From assembly GCF_022346605.1 (NCBI RefSeq), contig NZ_JAKRNT010000004.1, positions 267,612 to 331,611 of the forward strand: a stretch of 64,000 nt of DNA, read 5' to 3'. The number at the start of each line of letters is the position of its first letter. Position 1 is the first letter of the stretch. Origin of the DNA: Sporosarcina sp. ACRSL (GTDB lineage Bacteria; Bacillota; Bacilli; Bacillales_A; Planococcaceae). Shown here piece by piece: positions 26,579-35,384 of this stretch. The notes beneath the pieces were generated by a model. It was given only the letters and a program-made list of their open reading frames with translations, ran no database searches and was not told where the DNA came from. The translations under genes were made by a program, and so were the position numbers.

Positions 26579-26974
26579 TTACTTCGCATTTTCATCTGGT
26601 TGGTGGATTCCGAAAAGATTACCTTCCGTGTCAGTGTAATAGCCTTGCCACGCCATGCCAGGCAGGGCGTATTTTGGCATGGCGACTGTTCCGCCGTTCG
26701 CCAAGATTTTCTCTTCGGTTTCATCGTAATTTTCTACACCAATTGTGCAAGTGAATCCGTTTACAGGTTGTCCTGCTTCAGGCAGAGGGCTTTGACGTTG
26801 CATTAATGCACCGTTGATCCCAAGTTCGCTATCTTCGCCTGTCACTGCCCCGAAGTAAGGCAACCCTGCATAGTCGCTCCAGTCTTGAAATGACCATCCG
26901 AATACTTCGCCGTAAAATTTCTTCGCCCGTTCCATGTTATCGACATGAATTTCGAAGTGAATTAATCTCCCCAT
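26579..26974 (-). CDS. VOC (glyoxalase/bleomycin-resistance) family protein
   Basis: A 131-residue protein with the paired beta-alpha-beta-beta-beta fold. The N-terminus IHFEIHVDNMERAKKFYGEVFGW and the second half FTCTIGVENYDETEEKIL...DTEGNLFGIHQPD are typical of the VOC family, with candidate metal ligands His 6 and a C-terminal Glu/His pair. Such proteins include dioxygenases, lyases and binding proteins; no substrate can be assigned. The start follows GGGATGAAG. It is monocistronic, convergent with the copper-amine-oxidase-like gene. Confidence 0.88.
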   Translation of the reverse strand: MGRLIHFEIHVDNMERAKKFYGEVFGWSFQDWSDYAGLPYFGAVTGEDSELGINGALMQRQSPLPEAGQPVNGFTCTIGVENYDETEEKILANGGTVAMPKYALPGMAWQGYYTDTEGNLFGIHQPDENAK

Positions 26975-27151
26975 AACTTCATCCCTTTCCTGTTTTACTT
27001 TTGAAAATTTAGACTTGTTCGATTAATGATATCATCTCATAATTAAATGTGTAAATGATTATTAATTGAATCCGCCAGTTAAAGAGGATTTCAGTTGTTT
27101 ATGGCGAAATAACGTGAATATGAAATTTATTAAAATGAACGGAGGAAAGGT

Positions 27152-28183
27152 ATGAAGGTTCTTATCTTAGGGGGCACTCGTTTTTTAGGGAGAGCTTTAG
27201 TGGAGGAAGCGTTGAAAAGAGAGCATGAAGTCACTTTGTTTAATCGTGGTACCAATCCCGAAGTATTTCCAGAAGTTGAGCAGCTGACTGGCGATCGAAA
27301 CGGCGATGTGTCACAACTGGAAAATCGAAAATGGGATGTTGTTATAGACACATGCGGGATTTCGCCGCATCAAATTGAGAAGATTGCAGCTGTACTCGGG
27401 GCTAACATCGAGCATTATACCTATATTTCAAGCATCTCCGTTTACCCGGATTGGATTCCTCTAAATATTGCGGAGGACTATCATGTGCATTCCATCCCTC
27501 CGGAAAATGTTCTGAAAGACATTGAGGAGGGGACTGTATCTCCTTATGAATATTATGGTGGAATGAAAGTGGCGTGTGAAGAAGAAGCGGAGAAGCATTG
27601 GCCTGAACGGGTTTTGCAAGTGAGAGCGGGATTGCTTGTTGGGTCTTATGATTATACGGATCGGCTACCGTACTGGGTGCATCGTGTAGCGCAAGGCGGA
27701 ACCGTATTAGTGCCGGGGCGTCCGGATCGGGCTGTCCAATTCATTGACGTCAAAGATCTGGCAGCATGGGTGCTCACGATGGCGGAAAACAGAAAGGCGG
27801 GCACGTATAATACGACGGGGCCTGGGACTACATTGACGATGGCAGAGTTTTTGAATACGTGCAAGGCAGTGACGGACAGCGATGCCAAGTTTGTTTGGGC
27901 AGATGAACAATTCATGCTTGAGCAGAAGGTGCAGCCTTGGACGGAAATGCCGTTATGGATTCCCGAACAATTTGCATTACAAGGCGCCTCGGAACCGTGG
28001 AAAGGCAGTTCTTTCATTAGTATAGAGAAAGCTGTTAGGAACGGCTTGTCCTTTAGACCGCTAGAAGACACAATTTCTGACATTTATCAATGTGTAAAAG
28101 CAAAAGAAACAGAATGGAAAGCGGGAATTTCACGGGAACGGGAGCAGGAGTTGCTGGAAGCATGGCTTCAAAAAGCCGAATAA
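27152..28183 (+). CDS. NAD-dependent epimerase/dehydratase (extended SDR)
   Basis: A 343-residue extended short-chain dehydrogenase-like protein. The Rossmann motif LGGTRFLGRALVE at the N-terminus binds NAD(P), followed by TLFNRGTNPE, VIDTCG, YTYISSISVY and YYGGMK, which supplies the Tyr-x-x-x-Lys-type pair in variant form (Y-G-G-M-K). The C-terminal half has QFIDVKDLAAWVL and TYNTTGPG. It resembles the CSP41/isoflavone-reductase-like branch common in Bacillales, of unknown substrate. The start follows GGAGGAAAGG. A MITE-like element begins 3 bp after its stop. Confidence 0.88.
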   Translation: MKVLILGGTRFLGRALVEEALKREHEVTLFNRGTNPEVFPEVEQLTGDRNGDVSQLENRKWDVVIDTCGISPHQIEKIAAVLGANIEHYTYISSISVYPDWIPLNIAEDYHVHSIPPENVLKDIEEGTVSPYEYYGGMKVACEEEAEKHWPERVLQVRAGLLVGSYDYTDRLPYWVHRVAQGGTVLVPGRPDRAVQFIDVKDLAAWVLTMAENRKAGTYNTTGPGTTLTMAEFLNTCKAVTDSDAKFVWADEQFMLEQKVQPWTEMPLWIPEQFALQGASEPWKGSSFISIEKAVRNGLSFRPLEDTISDIYQCVKAKETEWKAGISREREQELLEAWLQKAE

Positions 28184-28185
28184 AC

Positions 28186-28308
28186 GGCGCTTGTGCAGCG
28201 CACTATTCAGTTAATCACTACAATTTTATATTCGTAAAAGTGAAAGCCGGTCAGAATTGAAATTGACCGGCCTTCCCATTCAATTGTATAAATCCAACCT
28301 GTACCACC
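28186..28308. mobile_element. MITE-like element, degenerate copy A
   Basis: The left end GGCGCTTGTGCAGCG and the inner CTATTCAGTTAATCACTACAA match copies at 29109 and 43227. A central hairpin GCCGGTCA...TGACCGGC acts as a convergent terminator. The right end AATTGTATAAATCC...GTACCACC is a decayed version of AATTGTCATAAATG...GGCACC. It separates the epimerase and AlkD-like genes. Confidence 0.65.
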
Positions 28309-28312
28309 ACAA

Positions 28313-29020
28313 TTAACATCTTACATATTTGCGTTTGAAGCCGATTTTTCCTCGATCTATTTCCTTTTGAATGCTTTCGTAGGCGTTTAGAATACTGCTT
28401 TTTTTGTTGTCGCGCTTCATTTCTACTGGGCCCATCGCTTTTGCGGTTTCGACCGCCATTTCATGGAGGGGGACGTATGAAAATCCGACTGTGTAGACGA
28501 AGTTGTTCATGGCGGATTTTGTCCGTTCCGGTGCATCGTGAATCGTATTTTTCACGGTTTCAAGCATGCCAGCGATTTTGCTTTCGGAAAACTCGACGTC
28601 TTTTCGATTTCCTAACAGCCAGCAATAGCAGCTCCAACCGGCTGACATTTTCAGTTCTTCACCGCTCGCAATCCATTTGTCGGCGACTTCTTGGGCGATA
28701 TCCGCTTCCGCCAACGTGACGGCGACGACATAGTCGGACAGCATGTAAAAATACGCGGAATCAATCCAACGATCATAATCCGCTGCAGTCATTGCTTTCG
28801 GGTCGGCAATGATGCCGGCAAAATACATAGCGTCATAGTTCCCAGTCGCGTAAAGCTCTTCCGCCAACGGTTGGTTTATTTTTATCTTCCTCGCCATTGG
28901 TTTCATCGCACCCGTTGCTACACCGAAAAGCGGCTCATGCGCACCATTGGACATGTATATTTTCTTCGTTCGTTCCTTGCCGAGCGCTTCGAGCTCCTGC
29001 ATAACCTCTTCTACATTCAT
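28313..29020 (-). CDS. AlkD-like DNA alkylation repair protein (HEAT repeats)
   Basis: A 235-residue all-helical protein. Tandem HEAT-like helices include EVMQELEALGKERTKKIYMS, GVATGAMKPMARKI, LAEELYATGNYDAMYFAGII and CYCWLLGNRK, characteristic of the DNA alkylation repair family. AlkD-type members excise bulky or charged alkylpurines without base flipping. This shorter, divergent branch is annotated as DNA alkylation repair in many Bacillales but its glycosylase activity is not certain. The start follows a weak ribosome binding site. It lies between MITE copies A (3' side) and B (5' side). Confidence 0.8.
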   Translation of the reverse strand: MNVEEVMQELEALGKERTKKIYMSNGAHEPLFGVATGAMKPMARKIKINQPLAEELYATGNYDAMYFAGIIADPKAMTAADYDRWIDSAYFYMLSDYVVAVTLAEADIAQEVADKWIASGEELKMSAGWSCYCWLLGNRKDVEFSESKIAGMLETVKNTIHDAPERTKSAMNNFVYTVGFSYVPLHEMAVETAKAMGPVEMKRDNKKSSILNAYESIQKEIDRGKIGFKRKYVRC

Positions 29021-29108
29021 TGTTCAGCACTACTTTCTATTTGAAGTTCTCTACCTGCTATTATCCTATACCAAGCAACCGTTTGTCAGCAAAAGACTGA
29101 ATTGTTTG

Positions 29109-29255
29109 GGTGCCTGTGCAAAAAACTAATCAGTTTATTCGCTACAATTGCATAGTGTAAATATGAAAAGTCATTTATCTAGGCGAATGGTTAACTTTGA
29201 TATGGATATTTATAACAGAAAGTGAATTGTCATAAATGTACCATGCACAGGCACC
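29109..29255. mobile_element. MITE-like element, complete copy B (147 bp)
   Basis: Perfect 12-bp terminal inverted repeats GGTGCCTGTGCA (29109-29120) and TGCACAGGCACC (29244-29255). Subterminal blocks CAGTTTATTCGCTACAATTG and GAATTGTCATAAATGTACCA are imperfectly complementary and conserved in the other copies. There is no coding capacity. No convincing target-site duplication was seen. Confidence 0.85.
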
Positions 29256-29272
29256 GTTAATTTCAGTACGCT

Positions 29273-29301
29273 TTTCGTGCAATCTATGGAAATGGTATAC
29301 T
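29273..29301 (+). promoter_or_regulatory. Predicted extended -10 promoter of the S9/M20 peptidase operon
   Basis: TGGTATACT supplies an extended -10 (TATACT 29296-29301), with a weak -35 TTTCGT 17 bp upstream. Confidence 0.5.
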
Positions 29302-29341
29302 AGTAGGAAATATAAGAATTATTTGGGATGGGGGATTATTT

Positions 29342-31150
29342 ATGTCGGATGAAGAGAAAGTGTTGTTGGATTTTTTGAAAGTGAATTCTGCGTATGAAGC
29401 GAAGGTTGTGCCTGGGACAAGCACGTTTACTTTTCTAACGAAATTAACTGGTATTCCGCAAGTGTGGAAACTCGACGACCAAGGTGAGCCGTTCCAGTTT
29501 ATTGAGATGCATGACCGGGTTTTGAGTGTTCATCATTCGCCTACCGGGGACCGGACTGTCATAGGTGTGGACAGTAAGGGGAATGAAAAGCAGCAACTGT
29601 ATATCGTTGATGCGACCGGAAGCAATCCGGAAGTACTTGTGGAGTCATTGGATCATTTCCATTATGTCGGGGGCTGGTCGAAGGATGGCCGTTATTTATC
29701 CTATTCGAGCAACCGTCGTCATCCCGGATCTTTTGATGTATTCGTAATCGACGTGGTCACGAGAGAAGTGGAACAAGTCTTTACGAGTGATCGCAATTGT
29801 GTTCCGCTCGGTTGGGTGGATGAGGAATCGCTTTTTATTAGCATTATGGATACGAATATCGACAGGTCCGTTTATATCGTAAACATCCGAACGAAGGAAA
29901 CGGTACGTCTTGGAGTGGATAGAGCCGTTGCACGTATACATTCCCCGATTGTTAAGAATGGTAAGGGGTTTGTCCTTACAGATACTAACGAGGATACACT
30001 GCATTTATGCAGATTTTCATTGCAAGATCCGAGCAGTCTTGGAAAGATTCTCCATTGGGAGAAATGGGATATGGAAGAAATCGCACTATCACCGGATGGG
30101 GAGTCGCTTGCTTTCACTTTGAATGAAGGCGGCGTGGCAAAACTAGGTGTCTACTATCCTAATGGAAGGAATTATGAACTGATTGATGCGTTGCCGAAAG
30201 GTGTGATTGCATCACTGTCATGGCTTTCGAATGAATCCTTTTTATTCACACTGAAAACCCCGACGAATCCGGGGGACATTTGGAAATATGATTTGAAGAC
30301 CAAACAGGTAGAGCGATTGACGTTCATCGGTGAATCAAAATCCGTCGGAAACTATTGGATTGAACCCGAACTTCATTCCTATTCCGCTTTTGATGGATTA
30401 GAAATTCCGTATTTCTTTTATAACAAAGACAAGGACGGACAGAAGCCTGCCGTCATTTACGTGCATGGCGGTCCTGAAGGCCAGTCGAAGGCGGAGTACA
30501 ATCCTGTTTTGCAATATCTAGTCTACAAAGGTTTCGCAGTGGCAGTTCCGAATATCCGAGGGAGCAATGGATATGGCCGGAAGTATTTGAAACTGGATGA
30601 TGCGGATAAGAGGTTGGATGCCGTCGCGGATTTGGCTAGTTTGGCGAAGGATCTGACGGAATCCCACCACGTATTGCCTGACCGAATCGGCATTATGGGG
30701 AGAAGCTATGGAGGATTCATGGTGTTGTCCGCGTTGACGCAATATCCGGATTTGTGGGCAGCGGGCGTTGATATCGTTGGGATGTCCAATTTGAAAACGT
30801 TCTTGACGAATACAGGGGAATGGAGAAGGTATTTGCGTGAGTGTGAATATGGTTCCCTTGAAAAATATAGCGATTTCTTCGATGAAACGGCCCCTATGAA
30901 TCTCACACATAAAATTACAGCGCCGTTGCTCGTTGTCCATGGCAGGAATGATACGCGTGTACCGGTGAGCGAAGCGGAACAGCTCGTTGCTGATTTAGAG
31001 AAGTTGGACCGTGAAGTAGAATTAGTCATTTTCGAAGACGAGGGCCATCAAACGGAAAGGATCGAAAATCATATTACGCTGCATACGAAGACAGTGGAGT
31101 TTTTTGATCGACATTTAAATACATCAAAGGTAGGGGACTTGTCGCTATGA
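29342..31150 (+). CDS. S9 family serine peptidase (acylaminoacyl-peptidase-like)
   Basis: A 602-residue cytoplasmic peptidase. The N-terminal beta-propeller (about 20-340) has WD-like blades such as GGWSKDGRYLSYSSNR and EIALSPDGESLAF. The C-terminal alpha/beta hydrolase has the oxyanion segment YVHGGPEGQ, nucleophile Ser 455 in GRSYGGFM, Asp 537 in HGRNDTRVP and His 569 in DEGHQT. The family cleaves short peptides or N-acyl amino acids from N-termini. Its stop overlaps the M20 peptidase start by 4 bp, suggesting the two act in sequence on small peptides. Confidence 0.93.
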   Translation: MSDEEKVLLDFLKVNSAYEAKVVPGTSTFTFLTKLTGIPQVWKLDDQGEPFQFIEMHDRVLSVHHSPTGDRTVIGVDSKGNEKQQLYIVDATGSNPEVLVESLDHFHYVGGWSKDGRYLSYSSNRRHPGSFDVFVIDVVTREVEQVFTSDRNCVPLGWVDEESLFISIMDTNIDRSVYIVNIRTKETVRLGVDRAVARIHSPIVKNGKGFVLTDTNEDTLHLCRFSLQDPSSLGKILHWEKWDMEEIALSPDGESLAFTLNEGGVAKLGVYYPNGRNYELIDALPKGVIASLSWLSNESFLFTLKTPTNPGDIWKYDLKTKQVERLTFIGESKSVGNYWIEPELHSYSAFDGLEIPYFFYNKDKDGQKPAVIYVHGGPEGQSKAEYNPVLQYLVYKGFAVAVPNIRGSNGYGRKYLKLDDADKRLDAVADLASLAKDLTESHHVLPDRIGIMGRSYGGFMVLSALTQYPDLWAAGVDIVGMSNLKTFLTNTGEWRRYLRECEYGSLEKYSDFFDETAPMNLTHKITAPLLVVHGRNDTRVPVSEAEQLVADLEKLDREVELVIFEDEGHQTERIENHITLHTKTVEFFDRHLNTSKVGDLSL

Positions 31151-32406
31151 ATATGAAACCGGAAATCGTTGAGACAGTGAAGTCGATTGCAACGGATGAA
31201 AAAGTAAAAGAAGCGCTCGCGTTTTTGGAAGCGGATAATGATGCGACAACGAATGAACAAATCGAGTTAACGGGAATCGAAGCGCCCACATTTGAAGAAT
31301 GGACGCGAGGGAAAGTATATCAGGAGAAACTTCGGAGTTTGGGTATCGAGGATATTCAGGTGGATGAAGTCGGAAATGTGTTCGGCATTCGGAAAGGTGC
31401 CGGGAACGGTCCGTCGCTCGTACTTTGCGCGCATCTTGATACCGTTTTTCCTGCGGGGACGGATGTTCAAGCGAAGTGGGTTGACGGAAAGGTGTATGCA
31501 CCGGGGATTTCGGATGACGGTCGTGGGTTGGCGGTTGTCCTTACGATTCTTCGTGCATTGAATCATGCAGGAATTGAAACGAAAGGTGATCTAATTGTCG
31601 GAGCGACGGTCGGGGAGGAAGGGCTAGGCGATTTACACGGGGTGAAGCATTTATTCAGTACGCGCAATGATATCGATGGTTTCATTTCCGTGGAACCTGG
31701 AGCTCCTGAAAGGATCACCTATTTAGGGACGGGCAGTAAACGGTATTCCGTGACGTATAAGGGTCCAGGGGGACATAGTTTCGGAAGTTTTGGGACCGCG
31801 AATCCGATTCACGCGCTAGGCAGGGCGATTGCGGGCATTTCCGTTCTGGAGACGCCTGCTGACCCGAAGACGACGTATAATGTCGGTGTCATTAGTGGCG
31901 GAACTTCGGTGAATACGATCTCGGAGACGGCGAAGATGATCATCGATCTCCGTTCCAATTCTGAAGAGGAGTTGGCGAACCTTGAGGCGAAGGTGCTTGA
32001 GATCTTGCAGCAGGCAGCGGTCGATGAGAACACCTTCAGAGGGAAATCGGATGAAGTGACGGTGGAGATTGAGCAGGTTGGAGATCGACCTGCAGGCAGT
32101 CAGAGTCCTGATGCGGATATTGTCCAAGCGTCGATGGCGGCTGTAGCCGCGCTCGGATTTGAACCGGTTTTGGGTAGTGCATCCAGCACAGATTCCAACG
32201 TGCCCATTAATCTAGGCGTTCCAGCCGTTACACTTAACGGCGGAGGAGAAGCAGGAGGCATTCATACACTGAACGAATATTACGACCCGACAAATGCCCA
32301 TTTCGGCCCGCAAACAATACTGCTCACCGTATTGGCCCTTCTCGGGTACGGGGAGACGGCGGAACCGGTGCTACCGAAACGCCAGGCAGAAGTTGCGCAA
32401 AAATAG
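31147..32406 (+). CDS. M20-family zinc peptidase/amidohydrolase
   Basis: A 419-residue metallo-hydrolase. The metal-binding motifs are LCAHLDTVFP (His, Asp), PGISDDGRG (bridging Asp) and GATVGEEGLGD (catalytic Glu pair). The dimerisation domain (GSKRYSVTYKGPGGHS) lies in the middle, and the last ligand His is in GGIHTLNEYYD. Such enzymes include tripeptidases (PepT-like) and N-acyl-amino-acid hydrolases. The ATG overlaps the S9 peptidase stop. A second ATG at 31153 is possible. A MITE-like element begins immediately after the stop codon. Confidence 0.92.
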   Translation: MNMKPEIVETVKSIATDEKVKEALAFLEADNDATTNEQIELTGIEAPTFEEWTRGKVYQEKLRSLGIEDIQVDEVGNVFGIRKGAGNGPSLVLCAHLDTVFPAGTDVQAKWVDGKVYAPGISDDGRGLAVVLTILRALNHAGIETKGDLIVGATVGEEGLGDLHGVKHLFSTRNDIDGFISVEPGAPERITYLGTGSKRYSVTYKGPGGHSFGSFGTANPIHALGRAIAGISVLETPADPKTTYNVGVISGGTSVNTISETAKMIIDLRSNSEEELANLEAKVLEILQQAAVDENTFRGKSDEVTVEIEQVGDRPAGSQSPDADIVQASMAAVAALGFEPVLGSASSTDSNVPINLGVPAVTLNGGGEAGGIHTLNEYYDPTNAHFGPQTILLTVLALLGYGETAEPVLPKRQAEVAQK

Positions 32407-32552
32407 CTGCCTGTGCAGCACACAATTCAGACAATGCACTACAATTGTATAAACGAAATGAGGGAAGCCAGTCAAATCAATGTTTGATTGGCTTCTTTTC
32501 TTATGTATATACATATCGTTGAATAGTCATAAATGTACCATACACAGGCACC
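32407..32552. mobile_element. MITE-like element, copy C with terminator hairpin
   Basis: Ends CTGCCTGTGCA and TACACAGGCACC match the family with a few mismatches. Inside, AGCCAGTCAAATCA...TGTTTGATTGGCT followed by TCTTTTCTT forms a rho-independent terminator directly after the M20 gene. The conserved GTCATAAATGTACCA precedes the right end. Confidence 0.8.
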
Positions 32553-32680
32553 GACACAATTTGAAGGGATATTTTGGCATGTCGTTAAACGGAAAATTAC
32601 GTGATGTTTATTGGGCCTTCTCTTATAATGAGAGCGAGTCTAATTTATTTGTTCAACTTAGAGAAACGAGGAATGACTTT

Positions 32681-33604
32681 ATGAAAACACCAATTATAAT
32701 CGATACGGACCCAGGAATTGATGACGTCATTGCCATAACGGCTGCGATATTTGCAGAGGAACTTGATGTGAAATTGATCACGACAGTCGGTGGCAATGTT
32801 GGAATTAAAAATACGACGAACAATGCGGTCAACTTGGTAAATTTTTTAGGGAAAGATATTCCGGTTGCGAAAGGCGCGGATCAACCGTTATTGAATAAAT
32901 TAGTATCTGCTGCAAAAGTTCATGGAGAGAGTGGAGTCGGCGGCTACCAGTTCGAAGTAAAAGAAAATCGCACGCTGCTTTCTAGTAAGCATGCAGTTGA
33001 GGAATTAAGAAAAGCTATTCTTAATTCAAACGAGCCAATCACGCTTGTGCCGATTGGTCCTCTTACGAATATCGCACTGTTATTTAAAATGTATCCTGAA
33101 GTAAAAAACAATATTAAAGAGATTGTCCTCATGGGTGGTGCGGTGAAAGGCGGCAACAGAACGCCAGTAGCCGAATTTAATATGTTCGTCGATCCGCATG
33201 CGGCAAAAATTGTCTTTGATGAGGATGTCAAAATCATCATGTGCGGGTTGGATGTGACGCTGCAGACACGTATTTCAAACGACGATGTAAAGAAAATAGA
33301 GGGCTACGGAAAAGTGGGAGAGATGGTCAGCCAATTGCTAAGTGGCTACGACAGCCCGTCAACGGCGGCGGACGAATTTGCCATTCACGATCTGTGCACG
33401 ATTATTTATTTGACGAGACCGGAACTGTTTGCAGGTAAACGGGCAACCGTCAATGTCGTCACGGAAGGTGATGCATCAGGATGTACGCTTACGCATTATA
33501 ATGAAGATGGAAATGTGCATGTCGTCTTGGACGTGGATGTTGAGGAATTCAGAAGTGAATTTATTGCGACGTTCAAAAAAGTGCATGAGCAGTTAGGGTA
33601 TTAA
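32681..33604 (+). CDS. Inosine/uridine-preferring nucleoside hydrolase
   Basis: A 307-residue enzyme cleaving the N-glycosidic bond of nucleosides to base and ribose. It has the calcium-binding signature IIDTDPGIDDVIAI near the N-terminus, LVPIGPLTNIALL, VLMGGAV, PVAEFNMFVDPHAAKIVF and the C-terminal Asp in FAIHDLC. The ATG at 32681 follows CGAGGAATGA; a longer frame from 32480 runs into MITE copy C and was rejected. A TATAAT at 32624-32629 may be its -10. Ribokinase follows 32 bp downstream, matching a nucleoside salvage route: nucleoside to ribose to ribose-5-phosphate. Confidence 0.94.
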   Translation: MKTPIIIDTDPGIDDVIAITAAIFAEELDVKLITTVGGNVGIKNTTNNAVNLVNFLGKDIPVAKGADQPLLNKLVSAAKVHGESGVGGYQFEVKENRTLLSSKHAVEELRKAILNSNEPITLVPIGPLTNIALLFKMYPEVKNNIKEIVLMGGAVKGGNRTPVAEFNMFVDPHAAKIVFDEDVKIIMCGLDVTLQTRISNDDVKKIEGYGKVGEMVSQLLSGYDSPSTAADEFAIHDLCTIIYLTRPELFAGKRATVNVVTEGDASGCTLTHYNEDGNVHVVLDVDVEEFRSEFIATFKKVHEQLGY

Positions 33605-33636
33605 TGTATTTGGAGAAGCAGAAAGAAGTGAAGAAA

Positions 33637-34521
33637 ATGATAACGGTCATCGGAAGTATGAACATGGATTTGGTCGTCGATACAAAGAGGGTTCCGGAAA
33701 ACGGGGAGACGATTTTAGGGAAAGACTTTTATACGTTTCCGGGCGGCAAAGGTGCAAATCAAGCGGTTGCAGCTGCAAGGCTAGGTGGGAACGTCCACAT
33801 GATAGCGTGTGTCGGGAATGACAGTTTCGGAACTGAATTAATTCAAAACTTAAATGAAGAAAGAGTAGATACTGCTAATGTATCGCGTTCTTCGGACAAA
33901 TCTACTGGAATCGCAAATATCATCTTATCTGAAAACGATAACCGAATTATCGTCGTGCCCGGTGCAAATTATGAATTATCACCGCAAACGATTGAAGGAT
34001 TAAGAGATGTTATAAAAGCGAGCAAAGTCGTCGTCATGCAACTGGAAATCTTACCGGAAACCGTTAAATCGGTGTTGAAAATATGTGAGGAGTTGAATGT
34101 CCCAGTCGTCATGGATCCAGCCCCGGCTGAATTCTTCGACAAAGACATGATTTCGGGCGTTCGATACATGACGCCCAATCATTATGAATGTGAGCAACTA
34201 TTCGGCGTTCAGCTGGAGGAAGCACTGGAAATGTACCCGAATCAATTGATCGTTACGTTGGGCAAAGATGGCGTTCGCTATTTTGATGGAGAGAAGCATA
34301 TTCATGTTGAAGCCATTCCGACAAATGCAGTCGATACGACAGGTGCTGGAGATACGTTTAACGGCGCCTTGGCATATGCGATCAGTCATGAATATGCATT
34401 GTATGATGCAGTGAAGTTTGCGAATACAGCATCTTCTTTGTCTGTTGAAAAACTAGGTGCGCAAACGGGTATGCCGACGAAGGAAGAGGTAGAAGCTCGG
34501 ATTGCTAGATTGAATAAATGA
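33637..34521 (+). CDS. rbsK: Ribokinase
   Basis: A 294-residue PfkB-family kinase phosphorylating D-ribose at O5. Motifs are VIGSMNMDLVVDTKRVP, the substrate-binding FPGGKGANQAVAAARLG and the catalytic-base/anion-hole motif DTTGAGDTFNGAL. The ATG at 33637 is preceded by AGAAGTGAAG; GTG 33628 is an alternative. It follows a nucleoside hydrolase, so its ribose comes from hydrolysed nucleosides rather than a ribose transporter, none being present here. A bidirectional hairpin terminator follows. Confidence 0.93.
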   Translation: MITVIGSMNMDLVVDTKRVPENGETILGKDFYTFPGGKGANQAVAAARLGGNVHMIACVGNDSFGTELIQNLNEERVDTANVSRSSDKSTGIANIILSENDNRIIVVPGANYELSPQTIEGLRDVIKASKVVVMQLEILPETVKSVLKICEELNVPVVMDPAPAEFFDKDMISGVRYMTPNHYECEQLFGVQLEEALEMYPNQLIVTLGKDGVRYFDGEKHIHVEAIPTNAVDTTGAGDTFNGALAYAISHEYALYDAVKFANTASSLSVEKLGAQTGMPTKEEVEARIARLNK

Positions 34522-34596
34522 AAAACGGAAAGCCAATCAATTCGACATTGATTGGCTTTTCTGCGTTTTTATAGTCAATTCCGCCTTGCAGGTACC
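34522..34596. terminator. Bidirectional terminator inside a MITE remnant (copy E)
   Basis: AAAGCCAATCAA (34529-34540) pairs perfectly with TTGATTGGCTTT (34548-34559), followed by TCTGCGTTTTTATAG and CCTTGCAGGTACC. The hairpin and its right flank resemble the centre and right end of MITE copies C and D. Confidence 0.7.
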
Positions 34597-34603
34597 AGCA
34601 CAA

Positions 34604-34933
34604 CTATTTATTAAATTGCATAGTATCCCCGACACGGATCTTCTCCTTTTTCACAGTCCCAACGGGCAACTCCAGCGTGGAGTGGGCATTTTTGACGGGA
34701 AGTATGACTCGCCACGGTTTGAGATAAGACACTGTTTTAACAACGCAGTTTGATTTATCGAGGAAAACGGCGTCAATGGGATGCCACATGAAAAACATAT
34801 GGATGGAATTGCATGGTGTTAGGAGAAGACCTTTATCGACAAGAGGTCCTTTGTGACTCAATAGACCTACAAATCTTGACCAAGCAGTATCTGCACGATT
34901 GATAGGGAATGGCAGGAAAATAGTTTTGGACAT
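34604..34933 (-). CDS. DUF192 family protein
   Basis: About 109 residues covering the complete DUF192 fold: TAWSRFVGLLSHKGPL, CNSIHMFFMWHPIDAVFLD and LELPVGTVKKEKIRVGD. The conserved CNSIHMFFM-type core is typical. The ATG at 34933 is 9 bp after GGAGGG; a TTG at 34942 abuts that site and was rejected. DUF192 proteins are small beta-barrels of unknown function, sometimes with a signal peptide, absent here. It lies divergent from the tad operon, and in many bacteria DUF192 genes are found next to tad or secretion genes. Confidence 0.85.
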   Translation of the reverse strand: MSKTIFLPFPINRADTAWSRFVGLLSHKGPLVDKGLLLTPCNSIHMFFMWHPIDAVFLDKSNCVVKTVSYLKPWRVILPVKNAHSTLELPVGTVKKEKIRVGDTMQFNK

Positions 34934-35127
34934 AACTATCAACCCTCCTTTTTAACTAGCTTATTCTTTATTAATTGTAAAAATGCAGTGGACAAGCGAG
35001 AGAGTTGTAGGACTAATACTTTATTTGAATACCAATTTTCCTAAGAAAAAATATCTGGATTTCCAGTAATATGGACAAGTTTTCACCTAATATAATCCCT
35101 TGTACTGATAATTGAAGGAGGAAGATC

Positions 35128-35310
35128 ATGAACTGGTTAGAAAGACTATGGAAAGAAGAAGACGGGCAGGCGCTGACGGAGTATGGGTTATTGGTTGGGT
35201 TGATTGCAGTTGTGGTGATTGGAACGATTGCACTCATAGGTCCAGAGTTAGACAGATTGTTTAACCTGATTTTAACTGAATTGCAGGGTGCAGGTACTAC
35301 AACGCCTTAA
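35128..35310 (+). CDS. flp: Flp-type IVb pilin
   Basis: A 60-residue prepilin. A short charged leader (MNWLERLWKEEDG) ends at the processing site before QALTEYGLL, followed by a single hydrophobic helix (VGLIAVVVIGTIALIG) and a short C-terminus. The Glu-Tyr pair at +5/+6 is the Flp family signature. The start follows GGAGGAAG. It is the first gene of the tad locus; a strong terminator after it (35333-35362) suggests pilin mRNA is made in excess over the assembly genes. Confidence 0.94.
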   Translation: MNWLERLWKEEDGQALTEYGLLVGLIAVVVIGTIALIGPELDRLFNLILTELQGAGTTTP

Positions 35311-35332
35311 GCTAGTTAATTAAACAGTTTAG

Positions 35333-35362
35333 AAAATAGCCCGACTACAGTTGGGCTATTTT
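35333..35362 (+). terminator. Intercistronic terminator after the pilin gene
   Basis: AAAATAGCCC and GGGCTATTTT form a perfect 10-bp stem with a 10-nt loop. It lies between flp and the prepilin peptidase and probably allows only partial read-through. Confidence 0.85.
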
Positions 35363-35384
35363 CCACATGAAAGGAGAAATCCGG

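Larger units (their letters stand above)
29021..29341. other. Divergent intergenic region containing MITE copy B and the S9 peptidase promoter
   Basis: Of 321 bp, 147 bp (29109-29255) are a full MITE-like element, and a promoter at 29273-29301 follows. No gene is supported. Confidence 0.7.

Noticed and set aside
31145..31566. Long minus-strand frames inside the M20 peptidase gene
   Set aside because: They are antisense to a complete, motif-bearing gene and have no start signals.
32480..32680. N-terminal extension of the nucleoside hydrolase
   Set aside because: It runs through MITE copy C; the family N-terminus begins exactly at the ATG at 32681.
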